Shown here one piece after another: positions 1 to 6,572 of a stretch of DNA of 16,276 nt (positions are counted from its first letter, which is position 1; the number at the start of each line of letters is the position of its first letter). The notes under the pieces were generated by a model. It ran no database searches and had not been told where the DNA came from. It was given only the letters and a program-made list of their open reading frames with translations. Origin of the DNA: Vulcanimicrobiota bacterium (GTDB taxonomy: Bacteria; Vulcanimicrobiota; Vulcanimicrobiia; Vulcanimicrobiales; Vulcanimicrobiaceae); assembly GCA_013043945.1 (NCBI GenBank), contig JABEUW010000004.1, forward strand, positions 1 to 16,276, read 5' to 3'. The translations under genes were made by a program, and so were the position numbers.

Positions 1-714
1 GCGATGCTCGGCACCGCCCTCGTCGGTATCGCCCGCGGTGCGGGCGACCGGACGCTGCACCAGCGTGCGGCGGTCGCGGGAGGTCAGCGCGTCGTCTTCG
101 ACTGTTCGAAAGCGCGCGTCTCCTGCGATATCTCCGCGGTCGGCTCCGCAACGCGCCATGCACAGGTGACGGCGAGCATCTCGGGCCCCGATGCCGCCAA
201 CGTCGAGATTCTTCGCAAGCCGGGAAGCGCGCATTTCGTCGTTACACTCAAGGACCAGCCGACAGAATCGAAATCGCTCTGGTCGATCGTGAGCAATATC
301 TTCCATCCGACGAGCTGGTATCGCCCGAGCGCGTACGCAACGGTGCAATTGAGCGTACCCAACGATCGCGAACTCGATATCTCCAACACGAACGATCGCA
401 TTCACGTGAGTGGCGTTCGCGCGCGGCTCTCGCTCGCCGACGTGAACGGAAGCATCTGGGCGAGCGATAGTGCGAACGTACATGCTTCGACGGTGAATGG
501 TTCGCTGCACCTCACGCTTCCCGCGGAGACGCCGGAGGTCAGCGCGAGCAGTGTGAACGGCAAAATCGAGGTAACGCTCGCCGGAAACTTCAGCGGGCGC
601 GTCTCGGCCTCGACGGTGAACGGCCATGTCAGCAATCCATTCGGGAACGGCAGCGGCCCCGGGCGGCTCAGTCTCTCGACGGTGAACGGGAGCATCACAC
701 TGCAACACCGCTAA
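1..714 (+). CDS. DUF4097-like VNG-repeat beta-strand protein, 5' partial
   Basis: Reading frame open from base 1 and ending at TAA 712-714, giving at least 236 residues from the first ATG (base 4). Only three bases precede that ATG, so the true start is probably outside the window. The first residues (LGTALVGIA) could be the end of a signal or membrane segment. The C-terminal half is a ladder of short beta-strand repeats with the core VNG at residues 147-149, 164-166, 184-186, 205-207 and 227-229, spaced 17-22 residues apart. This is typical of DUF4097/'putative adhesin' proteins, which form a right-handed beta-helix-like fold and are often membrane or surface associated. Two cysteines (34 and 41) lie in the N-terminal part. 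The molecular role is unknown. meaB follows 54 bases downstream on the same strand, but a functional link is not evident. Confidence 0.75.
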   Translation, partial: AMLGTALVGIARGAGDRTLHQRAAVAGGQRVVFDCSKARVSCDISAVGSATRHAQVTASISGPDAANVEILRKPGSAHFVVTLKDQPTESKSLWSIVSNIFHPTSWYRPSAYATVQLSVPNDRELDISNTNDRIHVSGVRARLSLADVNGSIWASDSANVHASTVNGSLHLTLPAETPEVSASSVNGKIEVTLAGNFSGRVSASTVNGHVSNPFGNGSGPGRLSLSTVNGSITLQHR

Positions 715-759
715 TTCGGTGCGTGTGGCAGGTGCCCGCGAACGACGGATAGCACCGAA
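715..759 (+). repeat. Stem-loop between DUF4097-like gene and meaB
   Basis: A perfect 8-bp inverted repeat, TTCGGTGC at 715-722 and GCACCGAA at 752-759, encloses a 29-base loop. It begins directly after the upstream stop codon and ends nine bases before the meaB start. No T-run follows it, so it is not a standard intrinsic terminator. It could affect mRNA stability or meaB initiation, or be chance in GC-rich DNA. Confidence 0.35.
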
Positions 760-768
760 GCCGACGAG

Positions 769-1674
769 ATGCTCAGCCTCGAAAGCCTTCTGGTAGAATT
801 CGATGCCGGTCGCCCGCGCGGGCTCGCGCGGGCGATCACGCGTGCGGAGTCCGGCGAGGGCGCCTCACTGATGCGCTCGCTCTACGGTCGCACCGGCAAA
901 GCGTTAACGATCGGGCTCACGGGCCCACCGGGTGTCGGGAAATCGACGCTCACCTCGGCACTCGTGAAGAAGGCGCGCAGCCTCGGCAAGAGTGTCGGCG
1001 TGATCTCCGTCGATCCCTCGTCGCCGTTCTCGCACGGTGCGTTGTTAGGCGATCGCATCCGGCTCACCGAGCATTTCGTCGATCCCCACGTCTTCATCCG
1101 TTCGATGGCGGCGCGCGGACATCTCGGCGGCGTCTCCGGAGCGACCGGGGATGCGGTGCTGTTGATGGATGCCTTCGGGCTCGACGTGATCGTCGTCGAG
1201 ACCGTCGGCGTCGGGCAGAGCGAGATCGAGATTGCGGAGCTCGCACAGAGCACGCTCGTCGCGCTGCAGCCGGGGAGCGGCGATTCGATTCAGGTGCTCA
1301 AAGCGGGGATCATGGAAATCGCCGATATCTTCGTCGTCAACAAAGCCGATCACCCGATGGCGAACCAGCTCAAACGCGAGATTCGCTCGATGATGGAGAT
1401 TCTGCAGTACGGTGCCTGGGTTCCCGAGTTAGCGATGACGCAGGCGTTGGAAGGCACTGGAATCGACGAACTCTGGAGTGCGATCGAACGGCACCGCGCC
1501 TATCTCTTCGAGAGCGGCGAGATCGAGCGCAAGCGGCGCGCTGCGTTTAACCATCAGGTGCGCCAGCTCGCGCTTGGAAAACTGCAGCATCGCCTCGATG
1601 CCGCGATCGCCGCGCACCCCGATCTCTCGATCGATCCGTACGCGGCGTCGGAGCGGGTGCTCGCGGAGTTTTAA
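769..1674 (+). CDS. meaB: MeaB/ArgK-family G-protein chaperone of B12-dependent mutase
   Basis: A 301-residue P-loop GTPase of the SIMIBI class. MeaB proteins load and protect the cobalamin cofactor of methylmalonyl-CoA-type mutases, using GTP hydrolysis to gate cofactor delivery. Visible motifs are Walker A GPPGVGKS (residues 52-59), the family-typical DPSSPFSHGALLGDR stretch (82-96), the switch/Walker B region VETVGVGQSE (143-152) and the base-specificity motif NKAD (191-194). The C-terminal helices used for dimerisation (about 245-301) are present, so the protein looks complete. The ATG at 769 is preceded by a weak GACGAG. The gene stops four bases into a convergent overlap with the secreted-protein gene. 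The mutase it probably serves starts 1.1 kb downstream on the same strand. An old name, ArgK (arginine transport kinase), is considered wrong for this family. Confidence 0.94.
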   Translation: MLSLESLLVEFDAGRPRGLARAITRAESGEGASLMRSLYGRTGKALTIGLTGPPGVGKSTLTSALVKKARSLGKSVGVISVDPSSPFSHGALLGDRIRLTEHFVDPHVFIRSMAARGHLGGVSGATGDAVLLMDAFGLDVIVVETVGVGQSEIEIAELAQSTLVALQPGSGDSIQVLKAGIMEIADIFVVNKADHPMANQLKREIRSMMEILQYGAWVPELAMTQALEGTGIDELWSAIERHRAYLFESGEIERKRRAAFNHQVRQLALGKLQHRLDAAIAAHPDLSIDPYAASERVLAEF

Positions 1675-2690
1675 TACCCCGCGGCGCCGGAATCGCCGAA
1701 CGCGATCACCGGGCAGTTCACGAAGAAGCCGGCCGGCTTCGGTGAGAATGCGGCGAATACGTCGTACGACGTGATGCGCGTTTTCTGCGGCGCGCCGAGG
1801 ACCTGCACGCCCCAGAGCGGCGAGTAGGCGTTGCTCGCGTAGAGATGCGCGACGTTCGGAACGAGCGAGAGGATGTTGAAGGGTGCGCTCAAGTGCGCTG
1901 CATTTGCCAACGTTGCATCTGCGCGGAGCGGCGTATGCAGCGTGAGATATTTTAAACCCTGTCCATCCTTCGCACCGGTCGGGCCGTCGGCGACGACGCC
2001 GATCGGAATCGTCGCCGCGATCTGCGCCTTTGCGAGTCGCGGAACGTAGGTCGCGCGTTCGACGGTCGCTGCGACCGGGTTCGATGCGTCGGGGCTGATG
2101 TAATAGATCGGTTTGCCGTCAAAGAAACCACGCGCGAGGGTCAAGGTCACCCTCATCGTTTTGGTATCGATCGCGAGCACGCGATCTTCGGTGTTGCGGT
2201 GGTGCACGACGTCGAACGGCCCGTTTCCGGTCGCAACGATCGGTGCGTTGAGAATGCCGCGTTCGCCGCGAACGCGTACGAACGGCGAATAGAACGCGTC
2301 GGCGATGCCGCCTGGGTGCGCGACGCTCGGAGGGAAGCCCGCCGCCGAGGGCACGAATATGCGCGTCGGCGCGAAGTTCGGAGCGCCGGCGAAGAGAAGC
2401 CGGCCGTCGATGCGGCGCGCGCTCTGGGTCGCTGCAGCGCCGATATTCGCGAGGCTGGGAGAATAGATAACGCGGAGGCGGCGAGCGGTCGCCGCATTCG
2501 AAGCGTCGGTGACGATATACCACACGGTTTCGCCGTGCGCGCTCCCGCGGTAGAGCGGCAGGACGGCGGTATGGTTCGTGGTGTTCACGGAGATCGTGCT
2601 GGGGAGGATCTTCTCGCTCGCCGCCCGTGCGTGGGCTCCGAGGGAGAGGCTAACAAGTGCGGCCGCGAGGGCGCCGGTGAAGTATTTCAT
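1671..2690 (-). CDS. Secreted protein of unknown function with internal duplication
   Basis: A 339-residue protein, placed to start at ATG 2690 because a near-ideal ribosome site (TAGGAGAACC) directly precedes it. A longer in-frame ATG at 2765 would add 25 residues in front of what is clearly a signal peptide. Residues 1-23 (MKYFTGALAAALVSLSLGA...) form that signal, with an Ala-x-Ala type cleavage site near ARAAS. The mature part contains two related segments, about residues 42-82 and 181-221. Both have the order hydrophobic strand, RG, a W/I-Y-x-I strand, then DASN followed by an AA-rich stretch and a Tyr-x-Pro-x-Leu-Ala end. This suggests two copies of one beta-rich domain. I see no catalytic motif and do not recognise the family. 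The gene is convergent with meaB, with stop codons overlapping at TTAA, and divergent from the mutase operon. An extracytoplasmic location is inferred. Confidence 0.8.
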   Translation of the reverse strand: MKYFTGALAAALVSLSLGAHARAASEKILPSTISVNTTNHTAVLPLYRGSAHGETVWYIVTDASNAATARRLRVIYSPSLANIGAAATQSARRIDGRLLFAGAPNFAPTRIFVPSAAGFPPSVAHPGGIADAFYSPFVRVRGERGILNAPIVATGNGPFDVVHHRNTEDRVLAIDTKTMRVTLTLARGFFDGKPIYYISPDASNPVAATVERATYVPRLAKAQIAATIPIGVVADGPTGAKDGQGLKYLTLHTPLRADATLANAAHLSAPFNILSLVPNVAHLYASNAYSPLWGVQVLGAPQKTRITSYDVFAAFSPKPAGFFVNCPVIAFGDSGAAGY

Positions 2691-2788
2691 GGTTCTCCTA
2701 ACGCGCGATGTAGGCGAGCCGGATTCTATCCTCGCGGAAATCTCCCCGCTTAGGAAACCGGGCACGCGATAGCGAAACGGGGGAGGTC
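2691..2788. promoter_or_regulatory. Divergent intergenic region, secreted protein / mutase operon
   Basis: This 98-base gap must hold promoters for both flanking genes unless they lie inside coding DNA. On the minus strand, TAGAAT (2728-2723) resembles a -10 box and would start RNA about 26 bases before the 2690 ATG, but there is no convincing -35 box. On the plus strand a GGGGGAGG ribosome site lies just before ATG 2789. The gap is too short for a typical cobalamin riboswitch of about 200 nt, and I see no B12-box-like sequence, so direct B12 sensing here is unlikely. Confidence 0.35.
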
Positions 2789-4498
2789 ATGGCTAAGATG
2801 ATGGATCGCCCGACCGGCGGCGGGCAGCCCACGCCGGAATTTGAAGCGCAGCAGGCCGCCTGGGAGGCCTCCTCGGCGAAGGGCAAGCCGCGCAGCGGGC
2901 CCGGCTCCGGCGCGACCGACCGCACGCTCTCCGATATTCCGTTGAAGACCTGTTACGGGCCCGCCGATACTGCGGAGCTCGATCTTGCCCGCGATCTTGC
3001 GTGGCCGGGGCAGTATCCCTACACGCGCGGCATCCACCCCAACGGGTTCCGCGACCGTCTCTGGACCATGCGCCAGTTCGCGGGCTTCGGCACCGCCCGC
3101 CAAACGAACGAACGCTACCACTTTTTGCTCGCGCAGGGGCAGATGGGGCTCTCGGTCGCCTTCGATATGCCGACGCTGATGGGCTACGATTCCGACGCGC
3201 CGCACGCGCGCGGCGAGGTCGGCAAATGCGGCGTCGCGATCGATTCGCTCGCCGATATGGAGGTGCTCTTCGAGGGCATCGATATGGGCAAGATCACGAC
3301 CTCGATGACGATCAACGGCCCCGCAGCGATCGCCGTCGCGCAGTATATCGCCGCCGCGGAGAAAAAAGGCATTCCGCGAGCGATGCTCGGCGGAACGATT
3401 CAGGCCGATATTCTCAAAGAATATATCGCCCAGAAAGAATGGATCTTCCCGCCGCGCCCGCACATGCGCATCATCGTCGATATGATTCAGTTCTGCACCG
3501 AACAGATGCCGAAATGGAATACGATCTCCATCTCCGGCTATCACATTCGCGAGGCGGGATCGACTGCAGCACAGGAGCTCGCGTTCACGCTCGCCGATGG
3601 ATTCGCGTACGTCGAGGCGTGCATGAAGGCCGGCATGGATGTCGATTCGTTCGCGCCGCGGCTTTCGTACTTCTTTAACGCGCATATCGATTTCTTCGAG
3701 GAGATCGCGAAATTCCGGGCGGCACGGCGCATCTACGCGCGCCGCATGCGTGAAAAATACGGTGCGAAGGATCCCAAATCGTGGCAGCTCCGCTTCCACA
3801 CCCAGACCGCCGGTTGCAGCGCGACCGCTCAACAGCCGGAGAACAACATCGTGCGCGTCGCCTACGAGGCGCTCTCTGCGGTGCTCGGCGGCACGCAGTC
3901 GCTGCACACGAACTCGATGGACGAAGTGCTCGCGCTGCCGACCGAAAAATCGGTAGAGATCGCGCTGCGGACGCAGCAGGTACTCGCCTACGAAACGAAT
4001 GTCACCAACGTCGTCGATCCCCTCGGCGGATCCTATTTCGTCGAAGCGCTCACCGACGAAATGGAACGGCAGGCGGAAGCCTACTTTGCGCAGATCGAAG
4101 AGTTCGGCGGAGTGATCGAGGCGATCGAGGCCGGCTTCTTCCAGAAGGAGATCGCCGACGCGAGCTATCGCTATCAGCGATCGGTCGAGAGCAAAGACCG
4201 CGTCATCGTCGGCGTCAACCATTTCACGCGCGACGAAGAGCGCGGCGATATGGACCTCTTGAGAATCACCGAGGAGACCGAGCGCGAGCAAGCCGCCTCG
4301 GTGCGCGCCGTGCGCGAATCGCGCGACGCCGCTGCGGTCGCCAAGACGCTGGAGCGGCTGAAGGCGGCCTGTGCCGACCCGAAGGACAACCTGATGCCGC
4401 ACCTCATCGACTGCGTCAATGCCTATTGCACCGAGGGTGAGATCGTCGATACGATGGTCTCGGTCTACGGACGCTACACCGAACGGTCGGTCTTCTAA
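2789..4498 (+). CDS. B12-dependent acyl-CoA mutase large subunit, isobutyryl-CoA mutase-like
   Basis: A 569-residue TIM-barrel catalytic subunit of the methylmalonyl-CoA mutase superfamily without the C-terminal B12 domain, which is encoded separately 118 bases downstream. Conserved blocks include YPYTRG (77-82), WTMRQFAGFG (92-101), LSVAFD (121-126), the GTIQADILKE region (202-211), SGYHIREAG (249-257) and DPLGGSYFVE (410-419). Against Propionibacterium methylmalonyl-CoA mutase the numbering is offset by +8 at three anchors, so His244 corresponds to His252. Tyr89 becomes Phe97 and the carboxylate-binding Arg207 becomes Gln215. Phe plus Gln is the signature of isobutyryl-CoA mutase, and the 569 + 137 residue split matches IcmA/IcmB. 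The pocket residue that is Asp in 2-hydroxyisobutyryl-CoA mutase is Ala124 here. Automated annotation would probably say methylmalonyl-CoA mutase. Superfamily is certain; substrate is inferred. ATG 2798 or 2801 are alternative starts. Confidence 0.95.
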   Translation: MAKMMDRPTGGGQPTPEFEAQQAAWEASSAKGKPRSGPGSGATDRTLSDIPLKTCYGPADTAELDLARDLAWPGQYPYTRGIHPNGFRDRLWTMRQFAGFGTARQTNERYHFLLAQGQMGLSVAFDMPTLMGYDSDAPHARGEVGKCGVAIDSLADMEVLFEGIDMGKITTSMTINGPAAIAVAQYIAAAEKKGIPRAMLGGTIQADILKEYIAQKEWIFPPRPHMRIIVDMIQFCTEQMPKWNTISISGYHIREAGSTAAQELAFTLADGFAYVEACMKAGMDVDSFAPRLSYFFNAHIDFFEEIAKFRAARRIYARRMREKYGAKDPKSWQLRFHTQTAGCSATAQQPENNIVRVAYEALSAVLGGTQSLHTNSMDEVLALPTEKSVEIALRTQQVLAYETNVTNVVDPLGGSYFVEALTDEMERQAEAYFAQIEEFGGVIEAIEAGFFQKEIADASYRYQRSVESKDRVIVGVNHFTRDEERGDMDLLRITEETEREQAASVRAVRESRDAAAVAKTLERLKAACADPKDNLMPHLIDCVNAYCTEGEIVDTMVSVYGRYTERSVF

Positions 4499-4611
4499 TG
4501 CCGTTCGCCGTTCTCAGCGAACTCGAGCGGCATCGCGTTCGCAAAACCTTGCTGCGGGTGCGCGAGCTTCTCGAACAAGCCGCAGCGCTCGCGCGTAAAC
4601 GGAGGAGTTAA
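4498..4611 (+). CDS. Putative 37-residue micro-protein between mutase subunits
   Basis: The ATG at 4498-4500 shares its A with the stop codon of the large subunit (TAATG), a standard translational-coupling arrangement. The frame stays open for 37 codons and stops at TAA 4609-4611, five bases before the small-subunit ATG. The product is MPFAVLSELERHR followed by a basic, Leu/Ala/Arg-rich stretch ending KRRS. It has eight Arg, two Lys and four Glu and is probably one helix. About two thirds of its codons end in G or C, compatible with a coding sequence here. The small subunit's GGAGGAG ribosome site (4601-4607) lies in its last codons, so it could simply deliver ribosomes to the next gene. It may also be a non-functional spacer. 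I recognise no homologue. Confidence 0.5.
   Translation: MPFAVLSELERHRVRKTLLRVRELLEQAAALARKRRS
4601..4607 (+). promoter_or_regulatory. Ribosome binding site of B12-binding subunit, inside micro-ORF
   Basis: GGAGGAG ends nine bases before the small-subunit ATG (4617) and overlaps the last sense codons of the micro-ORF. Ribosomes finishing the micro-ORF would therefore stop on top of the next initiation site. Confidence 0.6.
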
Positions 4612-4616
4612 CAACG

Positions 4617-5030
4617 ATGGACCGACCCCTACGCATCGTCGTGGCGAAGGCCGGGCTCGACGGTCACGATCGCGGGGCGAAGGTGATCGCGCGCGCGCTG
4701 CGCGACGCGGGTATGGAGGTAATCTATACCGGGCTCTTTCAAACGCCCGAACAGATCGTGCAAACGGCGATTCAAGAGGATGCCGACGGTATCGGGCTCT
4801 CGATTCTCTCGGGCGCTCACATGACGCTCTTTCCGTTGATTATCGATCAGCTCAAGGCACAGCAGGCCGAAGATATCGTGTTTTTCGGCGGTGGAACGAT
4901 TCCGCCCGAGGATGCCGAAGCGTTGCGCGAACGCGGCGTTCAAGCGGTCTTCACTCCGGGTGCGCCGCTGCAAGATATCGTCGATTTCGTCAACGACGCC
5001 TGCGGCAAGCGCCGCGCGTTGGTCGGCTAG
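4617..5030 (+). CDS. B12-binding small subunit of acyl-CoA mutase
   Basis: A 137-residue stand-alone cobalamin-binding domain (Rossmann-like, base-off/His-on). The signature D-x-H-x-x-G is at residues 15-20 (DGHDRG), so His17 should be the lower axial ligand of cobalt. The companion motifs SILSG (62-66) and GGGTIP (91-96) bind the nucleotide tail. Its length matches separate small subunits such as IcmB or HcmB. Together with the large subunit encoded 118 bases upstream it forms the active holoenzyme. The ATG at 4617 is set by the GGAGGAG site at 4601-4607. The gene is followed after 48 bases by gltX on the same strand. Substrate specificity resides in the large subunit, so this gene does not settle it. 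Confidence 0.95.
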   Translation: MDRPLRIVVAKAGLDGHDRGAKVIARALRDAGMEVIYTGLFQTPEQIVQTAIQEDADGIGLSILSGAHMTLFPLIIDQLKAQQAEDIVFFGGGTIPPEDAEALRERGVQAVFTPGAPLQDIVDFVNDACGKRRALVG

Positions 5031-5078
5031 GCCGACGATCTCCGTTTCGCACGACTCGCTACTACTGAAGAGGAATAC

Positions 5079-6572
5079 GTGAAGGTACGAACGCGTGTCG
5101 CGCCGTCGCCGACCGGCGATCCGCATGTCGGCACGGCTTACGTCGCTCTGGTCAATTATGCATTTGCCAAACGACACGGCGGTGATTTTCTGTTGCGCGT
5201 CGAGGATACCGACCGCGCTCGCAGCACGCCGGAGAGCGAACGTGCGATTCTCCAATCGTTGCAGTGGCTCGGTATCGAATGGGACGAAGGCCCCGACAAG
5301 GGCGGCCCGCACGGCCCGTATCGTCAGAGCGAACGCGCGGCGATCTATCGCGAACACGTCGATCGACTGCTCGCCGACGGGCACGCATTTCGGTGTTTCT
5401 GCACCTCGGCGCGATTGGACGATCTTCGCGTCGCGCAACGCGCGGCGGGGCAACCCTCGCGCTACGACGGCCTCTGCCGCGGCCTCAGCGCTGAAGAAGT
5501 AGCGCGCCGTACGGCGGCGGGCGAACCTTTTGTCGTGCGCCTCGTGGTTCCGTCCGAAGGCATCTGCGTGGTGCGCGACGCGCGCCGCGGCCCCATCGAA
5601 ATTGCGTGGAGCGATGTCGATATGCAAGTGCTGATGAAATCCGACGGGCTTCCAACCTACCATCTCGCCAACGTCGTCGACGATCACCTCATGGAGATCA
5701 CGCACGTCATTCGCGGTGAAGAGTGGGTGAGTAGCGCTCCGAAGCACTTGCTGCTCTATTCGTATTTTGGTTGGACTCCGCCGGAGATCGCGCACCTCCC
5801 ACTTCTCCGAAATCCCGATAAGAGCAAGCTCTCCAAACGCAAAAACCCGACGAGTATCCTTTTTTACGAACGGATGGGCTATCTCCCCGAAGCGCTGCTG
5901 AATTTTCTTGCGTTGCTCGCCGCAGGAGCCGTCGACGGCGAGGAGCTCTTTACGCTCGCCGATTTCGTCGAACATTTCTCGCTCGACCGCATCTCGCTCG
6001 GCGGCCCGGTCTTCGACGTGCCGAAACTCGATTGGCTCAACGGGCGCTACCTGCGCGAACGGCTCGAGGGCGACGCCTTCGCACGGCGCGTCGGAGCCTG
6101 GGGCTTTACGCCGGAGCGCATCGCTCGCATCGCCGGGCTCGCGCAGCCGCGCATCGAGCGACTCTCCGATATTGGGAATTTGCTCGCCTTCTTTTTTGCC
6201 GGCCGATTGACGTACGATCCCGCGTTGCTCGCGGCGGGAAAAATCGAGGCGCCGACCGTGCGCAAGGCGCTCGCGGTAATGCAGCGAGAGCTCGACACCC
6301 TACGCGCGTGGGAGAGCGCGGGGATCGACGCCCTCTTTCGACGGGTCGCCGGAGCGCTCGACATCAAAGTACGCGACCTCACGCGCCCATTCTACGTCGC
6401 CGTTACGGGGAGCCCCACCTCGGTGCCGCTCTACGACGCAATGGAGATTCTCGGGCGAGATATCGTACGGGAGCGTTTGCGCCACGCGTTGGAGATGCTC
6501 GGTCTCCCCTCGAAACGCGAACAGGAAGAATGGAAAAATGTCGGGAGCGCGAGTACGGAGATTCCGGCATGA
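5079..6572 (+). CDS. gltX: Glutamyl-tRNA synthetase
   Basis: A 497-residue class I aminoacyl-tRNA synthetase that charges tRNA-Glu with glutamate in the cytoplasm. The HIGH-type motif lies in APSPTGDPHVGTAY (residues 8-21) and the KMSKS-type motif is KLSKR (250-254). The zinc-finger insertion keeps Cys106-x-Cys108 and Tyr129/Cys133, though the fourth ligand seen in some bacterial enzymes is not obvious. The C-terminal anticodon-binding helical domain is complete and ends with the usual 'VPLYDAMEILGRD' type sequence. The start is GTG at 5079, supported by AAGAGG six bases upstream and by alignment of KVRTRVAPSPTG with the normal N-terminus. Its stop overlaps the glmU start (ATGA at 6569-6572), so the two genes should be co-translated. 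Whether it also charges tRNA-Gln cannot be seen from this window. Confidence 0.97.
   Translation: MKVRTRVAPSPTGDPHVGTAYVALVNYAFAKRHGGDFLLRVEDTDRARSTPESERAILQSLQWLGIEWDEGPDKGGPHGPYRQSERAAIYREHVDRLLADGHAFRCFCTSARLDDLRVAQRAAGQPSRYDGLCRGLSAEEVARRTAAGEPFVVRLVVPSEGICVVRDARRGPIEIAWSDVDMQVLMKSDGLPTYHLANVVDDHLMEITHVIRGEEWVSSAPKHLLLYSYFGWTPPEIAHLPLLRNPDKSKLSKRKNPTSILFYERMGYLPEALLNFLALLAAGAVDGEELFTLADFVEHFSLDRISLGGPVFDVPKLDWLNGRYLRERLEGDAFARRVGAWGFTPERIARIAGLAQPRIERLSDIGNLLAFFFAGRLTYDPALLAAGKIEAPTVRKALAVMQRELDTLRAWESAGIDALFRRVAGALDIKVRDLTRPFYVAVTGSPTSVPLYDAMEILGRDIVRERLRHALEMLGLPSKREQEEWKNVGSASTEIPA

Noticed and set aside
480..700. Repeated GACGGTGAA(C/T)GG units as a CRISPR or minisatellite
   Set aside because: Unit spacing follows the protein repeat, the frame is kept, and spacers are not uniform.
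1671..1674. TTAA as a transposon target site
   Set aside because: No terminal repeats flank it; it is explained by the two overlapping stop codons.
2691..2788. Cobalamin riboswitch before the B12-dependent mutase
   Set aside because: Only 98 bases are available and no B12-box-like sequence is seen.
2750..4402. 550-codon open frame on the minus strand opposite the mutase
   Set aside because: Arg/His/Asp-rich shadow translation caused by GC-rich codons of the real gene; no recognisable domain.
4629..5975. 448-codon minus-strand frame across the small subunit and gltX
   Set aside because: It covers two well-supported genes on the other strand and has shadow-type composition.
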